6,895 bases of DNA from Bacteroidota bacterium (lineage in GTDB: Bacteria; Bacteroidota; Bacteroidia; B-17B0; Aurantibacillaceae), in NCBI GenBank assembly GCA_005800865.1, contig SYEI01000175.1, positions 1 to 6,895 on the forward strand. Direction: 5' to 3'. Under the pieces are notes generated by a model. It did no database searches and had not been told where the DNA came from. It saw nothing but the letters and a program-made list of their open reading frames with translations. A program made the position numbers and the translations under genes. Numbering within the stretch: position 1 is the first letter of the stretch; every line of letters begins with the position of its first letter. This document shows, piece after piece, positions 1-3,903 of this stretch.

Positions 1-28
1 AATAGGGAAATTGCAATCAATCTCTTGT

Positions 29-1180
29 TTATGAATTGAGAATAATGCTTTCTAATCTTGAAAGAAATGCTTCGGATTTAAAAGTTATATCATTCAAAAT
101 TAAAGACAATTTATTTTGGTCTGTATAGAGTTCAAATTTTAAACCTTCATCTAAATACTCATATTTAGTTTTATTGCCAAGAGGTGTAATCCACCCTAAA
201 TAATTATTATTTGAAAATGAAAAAGGAAACTCTTTTTTAATTTTAAATCCAATGTCTTTTAAAAATTGGTGCTGGTTAATTATACCTAGAACATTGTCTT
301 TAGTTACAGAGACGCCAACAAATAAACCATCATTATCTTCGCCTTGATGAAAATTAAAGATAAAACCATTATGTTGAATTGTTTTATATAATTTTGAATT
401 ACTAGCAATCATTTTTGACAAAAAATCTTTGTGCATTATATCTAATAAAGCATTTGCTGAGTTGCTGATTTTTAGGGATGAAATAAATTTTGCTTTATTT
501 TCAAGTAATAATTCAAATATTTCTTTTTCCATTTCTGTATTTGTTGATTTATTAGTTAAGAATCTCACTAAATGTATATACTGATTAATTGCTTCTTTTA
601 AGGCGTTTTGATTTATTGAAATATCACGACAGTTTTCTAACCAAGAAAGTATTTCATTTGAATATGATATGTTTTGAATTATGTCGGGATTCAAACCGTC
701 TAAACTATCTTTACTTGGAGGGTCGCCGTATAGGGTTAAATAGACAAGTTTAGCTTTTGGATTGAAATTATAGTATCGTTTTAATTGCTTACTTTGGTCG
801 CCTGCGTAAATTTTGTTTTCAATAATTATGCAATTATTGTTATTATCTGTTAGAATAATATCAATACGACCGCCCTCGTCATAATTGTCATTTATGAAAC
901 CTATATGCTTTTCAATTTCTGTTGAATAATATTCAATATTGAAATTAAAATCTAGTTTAATTATTTTAAGAAATTCTTTTAAATAAGAATTGCCTTTTTC
1001 ATGTGAACCATTTGATGATAATATTTCAGCTAAAAAAGCTGAATGAGTTCTAACCTCATTTGATGTAAGGTTTAATATTTTAAAAATATTAAAATTTTCT
1101 CCACTTTTCTTCGCGACTTCATCATATTTTAAAATGACTTTGTTGGTTTCAGATAATATATTTTCAATTAATAAATCCAT
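29..1180 (-). CDS. PD-(D/E)XK nuclease family protein, putative effector nuclease
   Basis: Probable DNA nuclease of 383 residues. The N-terminal half carries the PD-(D/E)XK signature in the arrangement of the PDDEXK_4-type family. A helix with Glu42, Arg44 and His46 is followed by a GGRID motif with Asp107, a beta strand ending in Glu121-Asn-Lys123 (the ExK element), and a helix with Gln129 and Gln132 before a Tyr pair. The catalytic Asp, Glu and Lys are all present, so the enzyme looks intact. The C-terminal half (about 215-383) is charged and of unknown role; it could bind DNA or a partner. No signal peptide or membrane segment is visible, so it is expected in the cytoplasm. Its ATG shares one base with the upstream stop (TAATG), implying translational coupling to the small membrane protein. 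It is the last gene of the five visible, and no terminator is seen in the 28 bases left. The nuclease fold is well supported; the target and a defence role are inferred. Confidence 0.87.
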   Translation of the reverse strand: MDLLIENILSETNKVILKYDEVAKKSGENFNIFKILNLTSNEVRTHSAFLAEILSSNGSHEKGNSYLKEFLKIIKLDFNFNIEYYSTEIEKHIGFINDNYDEGGRIDIILTDNNNNCIIIENKIYAGDQSKQLKRYYNFNPKAKLVYLTLYGDPPSKDSLDGLNPDIIQNISYSNEILSWLENCRDISINQNALKEAINQYIHLVRFLTNKSTNTEMEKEIFELLLENKAKFISSLKISNSANALLDIMHKDFLSKMIASNSKLYKTIQHNGFIFNFHQGEDNDGLFVGVSVTKDNVLGIINQHQFLKDIGFKIKKEFPFSFSNNNYLGWITPLGNKTKYEYLDEGLKFELYTDQNKLSLILNDITFKSEAFLSRLESIILNS

Positions 1181-1383
1181 TATTTTTTTCCAAAAATTTC
1201 AATAACAACTATAGCCGTAAAGATTAACCAAAAAAAACTCCAACCAAGTTTTTTCATTGTTATGCCATATTTACTATTATTATAATGTTCTTTTCTTGAT
1301 ATAAAATATCCTGAAAGTATCCAAGAGATTATTGCCGCAATAATAGGAAGTACAATAATTAATGTAATTTTAATAAAATTCAT
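1180..1383 (-). CDS. Small two-TM membrane protein, unknown function
   Basis: I do not recognise this 67-residue protein. It has two hydrophobic segments (about residues 6-28 and 47-64) separated by a short polar loop rich in Lys and Arg (R30, K31, K38, K44, K45) and ends in Gly-Lys-Lys. The positive loop suggests a hairpin in the inner membrane with the loop in the cytoplasm. It starts 12 bases after the stop of the ankyrin-ATPase gene, and its TAA overlaps the nuclease ATG by one base, so it is almost certainly co-transcribed and coupled to the nuclease. It could anchor the nuclease or ATPase at the membrane, act as a membrane effector, or restrain the nuclease. Nothing in the sequence decides between these. 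It is real as a gene because of its codon-perfect packing between two clear genes and its membrane topology. Confidence 0.75.
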   Translation of the reverse strand: MNFIKITLIIVLPIIAAIISWILSGYFISRKEHYNNSKYGITMKKLGWSFFWLIFTAIVVIEIFGKK

Positions 1384-1395
1384 AATAGTTTTGTT

Positions 1396-2664
1396 TTAAT
1401 TTTCTTGAATAAAACTCTTGAATGGAATATCTTCTGCTTTTATTGTTGTTAAAATTTCCCTATTTATGTTTTCTAAAATAGCAGTTCTATTAGCTTGTTT
1501 TTCAAATGTTTTCTCGAAAACATTTCTTACTAAACGAGCATTACCGAATTTGTCGTTTTTATTGCTATATAATAAATCAAATAACTCGGAAACACTATTA
1601 ACTGCTTCTTTTTCCAAAATGAAACCAGAAGAAGTTGCTAATTTTTTATAGATTTCAACTAACTCGTTCGGTTTGTAATCTTGGAAATTGAAATATTTAT
1701 TAAAACGGGATTTTAATCCCGGATTTGATTCAATGAAATATTCCATTTCCTTTTTGTACCCTGCTACAATTACAATTAGTTCGTCTCTATGGTCTTCCAT
1801 TCTTTTTAGCAGAATATCTATTGCCTCTTGACCATAATCGTTTGACGAATCTCCTCTTTTTAATGTATAGGCTTCATCAATAAAAAGTATTCCATTTAAT
1901 GAGTTAGAAATAATCTCATCTGTTTTAATTGCTGTTTGACCAACATAAGCAGCTACTAAACCACTTCTGTCAACCTCAATAATTTTATTTTCTTTAATTA
2001 CACCTAATTGGAAATATAATTTTGCTAGAAGTCTAGCAATAGTTGTTTTTCCTGTGCCTGGAGGTCCCAAAAAAACGCAGTGTAAAGATGTTTTTTGACT
2101 AGGTAATCCCTCTTTTTCTCGAAATTTATTTATTTTAATAATATTTATTAAAGAGGTTATATCGGTTTTTATGTTTTCCATTCCAATGAGTTGGTTAAGC
2201 TCATTTAAAGTGTCTTCAATATTCTCTGATGTTTCATTTTTTTCAACCTTTTGTTCTGATGCTACTTCTGTTTTTTGGTCTGATTTTTTATCAATTTTAA
2301 CCTCGGACTCTTTGAATGAATTTTTTGGTTTTTCAATTACCGTATTACTTATTTCTTTTTCTTCCCCTCCCTCTACTTCAAAAGTTTTAAATAAGTCGAT
2401 TAATTCTTTATTTCCTGATTTTACAGCATAGTCTGTTGCTGTTAATCCATACTCATCTACTAAATCTATGTCAGCTCCTTTGCTAATAATTAATTTAGTT
2501 AAAGCTAAATTACCATTCTTACAAGAAACCATTAAAGGGGTTTGTTTATTAGAATTTGTAATATCTATATCCCCTAATTTATTATAACCTTCTAAAAATC
2601 CAACGACACTTCCATTATCAATCGAAGCAAAGAATTTTCGTTTAGTTAAATAATCTCCTAACAT
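1396..2664 (-). CDS. Ankyrin-repeat AAA+ ATPase, CbxX/CfqX (SpoVK-like) type
   Basis: A 422-residue fusion protein. Residues about 10-95 hold two to three ankyrin repeats, with the typical QTPLMVSCKNGNLALTKLII and GADIDLVDEYGLTATDYA cores. A charged Lys/Glu/Ser linker (about 97-150) follows. Residues about 153-415 form one AAA+ module with Walker A GPPGTGKT (200-207), a pore-loop-like AAYVGQ (238-243), Walker B ILFIDEAY (259-266), a sensor-1 strand ending in AGY (301-303), the arginine-finger region NPGLKSRF (314-321) and a sensor-2 GNAR (374-377). This layout is that of CbxX/CfqX ATPases (Rubisco activase-like, SpoVK, EccA), which remodel protein partners as hexamers. All key residues are present, so it should be active. 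The ankyrin part probably selects the partner. It lies in the middle of the operon between two tiny membrane proteins and is probably its motor or switch. The start at 2664 has only an A/T-rich leader and no Shine-Dalgarno. The substrate is unknown. Confidence 0.93.
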   Translation of the reverse strand: MLGDYLTKRKFFASIDNGSVVGFLEGYNKLGDIDITNSNKQTPLMVSCKNGNLALTKLIISKGADIDLVDEYGLTATDYAVKSGNKELIDLFKTFEVEGGEEKEISNTVIEKPKNSFKESEVKIDKKSDQKTEVASEQKVEKNETSENIEDTLNELNQLIGMENIKTDITSLINIIKINKFREKEGLPSQKTSLHCVFLGPPGTGKTTIARLLAKLYFQLGVIKENKIIEVDRSGLVAAYVGQTAIKTDEIISNSLNGILFIDEAYTLKRGDSSNDYGQEAIDILLKRMEDHRDELIVIVAGYKKEMEYFIESNPGLKSRFNKYFNFQDYKPNELVEIYKKLATSSGFILEKEAVNSVSELFDLLYSNKNDKFGNARLVRNVFEKTFEKQANRTAILENINREILTTIKAEDIPFKSFIQEN

Positions 2665-2699
2665 ATATATTATATAAAATTGATGACCTTGACTTTAAT

Positions 2700-2933
2700 T
2701 TATTTATTACCTATTACAATAAACACACATAAGATTACAAACCATAACAAGACTTGTTTCCAAACAGCAAAACTTATATACTTTTCCTCCGATGCTTCTA
2801 ACAATTTATATTCATTACTCTTTGTTATACCTTCAAGTGAGTTTAAATACTTTTTTTTGTCAAAAATTATATTTTGCTGATTAATATGTTCATTACATAA
2901 ATCAAGTAATTCTGTATTTTCTATATCTGTCAT
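2700..2933 (-). CDS. Small tail-anchored membrane protein, unknown function
   Basis: A 77-residue protein I do not recognise. Residues 1-55 are polar and acidic/basic (helical in appearance, with Lys26-28 and a Glu-rich stretch near 46-50). Residues about 57-75 form one strongly hydrophobic segment ending two residues before the C-terminus, the layout of a tail-anchored protein with its N-terminal part in the cytoplasm. It begins four bases after the stop of the coiled-coil gene and ends 35 bases before the ankyrin-ATPase gene, so it belongs to the same transcript. The opposite strand also has an open frame here (2680-2880), but the minus-strand reading fits the operon spacing and gives a sensible membrane protein. 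A plausible job is to dock the cytoplasmic ATPase or its partner to the membrane; this is inference. Confidence 0.72.
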   Translation of the reverse strand: MTDIENTELLDLCNEHINQQNIIFDKKKYLNSLEGITKSNEYKLLEASEEKYISFAVWKQVLLWFVILCVFIVIGNK

Positions 2934-2937
2934 ATTA

Positions 2938-3381
2938 TTAAAGGTCTTGCCAGCTTGCTACTAATTTATTTACTACAACTATTTGTTTTTTATATTTCAC
3001 GTTACCGTGGCTAGTTTTCCATTTTCCATAATACCAATATTCAGTAGTGGTATCAGTTGTTACATTTTCTTTATTGTCTTCTGGATTGCCTTTGCAGAAT
3101 AAGGCTAAAAAGGCAGGCATTCCAATCCATAATTCTCTATTGTTAAATTTGATTGCGTTTTCTCTACCAAAAATAGAATTAACCTTTTCTAATAGTTCAT
3201 CATCTATTTTATTTAGAGTTTCTTCTTCTTGCTCCAATTCTTTTTTTGAATCTTCTAATAGTTCATTGTCTGCCAATAGTTTTAATTCTAAATTTTTAAT
3301 TCGCTTTTTTTTCTCTTTGTACATATAGATATTAAAAAATATAATAAATATAGGACCAGTTATGAATATGAAAATTGCCAT
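2938..3381 (-). CDS. Membrane-anchored coiled-coil protein with BamE/SmpA-like C-terminal domain
   Basis: A 147-residue protein, first gene of the operon. Residues 2-20 are one hydrophobic segment, followed at once by KEKKKR (22-27), which by the positive-inside rule puts the rest in the cytoplasm. Residues about 28-68 are a Leu/Glu/Lys-rich predicted coiled coil. Residues about 73-147 resemble the small BamE/SmpA-OmlA type fold: an LWIGMP turn (84-89), a 'KGNP' turn (97-100), a WYYG strand (116-119) and a closing strand ending VASWQDL. The resemblance is by pattern only. There is no lipobox cysteine, so unlike real BamE it is not an outer-membrane lipoprotein. The coiled coil may multimerise it or hold a partner. 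The ATG at 3381 has an A-run just before it instead of a Shine-Dalgarno; the next Met (20) would destroy the membrane segment. Four bases separate it from the tail-anchored gene. Confidence 0.8.
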   Translation of the reverse strand: MAIFIFITGPIFIIFFNIYMYKEKKKRIKNLELKLLADNELLEDSKKELEQEEETLNKIDDELLEKVNSIFGRENAIKFNNRELWIGMPAFLALFCKGNPEDNKENVTTDTTTEYWYYGKWKTSHGNVKYKKQIVVVNKLVASWQDL

Positions 3382-3473
3382 ACTTTTTTTATGCTAATAT
3401 AATCTTTTTTCTTGTCTGTAATTTTATTGAAGGCAATTTGTCAAATGATATTTTATAGAAGAAAAAACCATAT

Positions 3474-3534
3474 GCCCGTGGCGCGCCTTTTGGTGCGTCA
3501 AGCACACGCGCAAACAAAGCGCTGAAAGCGCACC
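3474..3534. repeat. GC-rich palindromic block
   Basis: This block is strikingly GC-rich for its surroundings and packed with palindromes: GGCGCGCC (3480-3487, perfect), GTGC/GCAC (3493-3496 with 3502-3505), AGCGCT (3518-3523), and an outer stem GGTGCGT/GCGCACC (3492-3498 with 3528-3534, one G-U pair) that can enclose a GCGC/GCGC hairpin (3508-3511 with 3519-3522). Several of these stems are mutually exclusive. It is probably part of a structured RNA or a repeated extragenic palindrome-type element; copy number cannot be judged from one window. Confidence 0.5.
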
Positions 3535-3551
3535 TTATTTTGTGGGTTGGA

Positions 3552-3608
3552 TAATTTAGCTTATTTGGTTTTTGCCTGCCTTTTCGCAAAAACAAATGGG
3601 CTAAATTA
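3552..3608 (+). repeat. Long hairpin, 23 bp stem with one bulge
   Basis: Positions 3552-3575 pair with 3586-3608: an outer 9-bp stem (TAATTTAGC with GCTAAATTA), six middle pairs, one bulged G (3567 or 3568), and an inner 8-bp stem (GTTTTTGC with GCAAAAAC) around a 10-base loop (3576-3585). Two of the middle pairs (3561 with 3599 and 3562 with 3598) are T-G, i.e. G-U in a plus-strand RNA but A-C mismatches in a minus-strand RNA. The stem therefore folds better if transcribed rightward. No T-run follows on the plus strand, so it is not an ordinary terminator. Confidence 0.7.
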
Positions 3609-3617
3609 AGTGATAGT

Positions 3618-3637
3618 AAAAACGGCTTTTCAAGCCG
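3618..3637 (-). terminator. Short terminator-like hairpin in the operon leader
   Basis: Read on the minus strand, a 6-bp stem CGGCTT/AAGCCG with a 3-base loop (GAA) is followed directly by five T (plus-strand A-run 3618-3622). This is the form of a weak rho-independent terminator. It lies between the strong terminator of the secreted-protein gene and the five-gene operon. It could be a second stop for read-through, the end of a small RNA, or an attenuator if the operon promoter lies to its right. The stem is short, so function is uncertain. Confidence 0.4.
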
Positions 3638-3833
3638 ATAAAACAGTTTGGTTTTCACACACAGGTCTACCAAATTTAGTGAGGTCTAAATGAAGTTTTG
3701 TGTCTAAAGTTAAAGTTTGATTTTTCTTTCGGCTGGTTGCAGGTAACTACTCGCTTGGCGCTATTTATCCGTTTGTAAATAATTAAAAACGTTTGTTTTC
3801 GTTTGCAAGCAAATAGTATATATCAAATATAAT

Positions 3834-3860
3834 AAAAAAACCGCTAAGCATACTTAGCGG
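3834..3860 (-). terminator. Rho-independent terminator of the T9SS secreted-protein gene
   Basis: A perfect 8-bp stem, CCGCTAAG (3841-3848) with CTTAGCGG (3853-3860), encloses a 4-base loop. On the minus strand it is followed by seven T (plus-strand A-run 3834-3840). It begins 43 bases after the stop codon at 3904-3906, the right place and direction to end that gene. It also insulates the operon to the left from read-through. There is no comparable T-run on the plus strand. Confidence 0.88.
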
Positions 3861-3903
3861 TCTTCTCTATATTAACCTTTATCCAGGTAGGAAAAGTGAG
3901 TAA

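Larger units (their letters stand above)
3382..3833. other. Structured intergenic region without a credible gene
   Basis: About 450 bases between the operon and the terminator of the secreted-protein gene. The only long open frame (3389-3673, minus) has no ATG and runs straight through all the hairpins listed below, so I do not count it as a gene. The region must include the promoter of the five-gene operon, but no paired Bacteroidota -7/-33 elements could be found. Base composition jumps from AT-rich to GC-rich within 3474-3534 and back. The part from 3700 to 3833 holds only short A/T tracts and a small GTTTG-rich stretch (3791-3806), with nothing assignable. The whole may be one dispersed non-coding element; a similarity search with 3440-3800 would decide. 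Confidence 0.6.

Noticed and set aside
2680..2880. Plus-strand open frame opposite the tail-anchored protein gene
   Set aside because: It is the antisense shadow of 2700-2933, which fits the operon spacing and has a sensible membrane-protein layout. The plus-strand frames at 1418, 2171, 3047, 6140 and 6616 are shadows of the same kind.
3431..3443. TTGACA-like sequence on the minus strand upstream of the operon, followed by TAAAAT
   Set aside because: The spacing is only 12 bases and the sigma-70 -35/-10 consensus of other phyla is not typical for Bacteroidota.
3546..3552. GTTGGAT, a match to the integron attC core GTTRRRY
   Set aside because: No partnering RYYYAAC box at a suitable distance and no integrase in the window; the nearby hairpin is too perfectly paired and lacks attC features.
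3389..3673. Open frame of 94 codons on the minus strand between the operon and the terminator
   Set aside because: It has no ATG, only a TTG start, and it runs through the long hairpin, the GC-rich palindromes and the terminator-like hairpin. Residue make-up does not resemble a folded protein. Most likely a chance frame over a structured element; conservation of the frame with synonymous changes would overturn this.
3671..3678. TAAATTTG on the minus strand, a match to the Bacteroidota -7 box TAnnTTTG; similar TATATTTG at 3824-3831
   Set aside because: Neither has a TTTG-type -33 element at the expected distance, and the second overlaps the T-run of the terminator. In such AT-rich DNA these matches are expected by chance.
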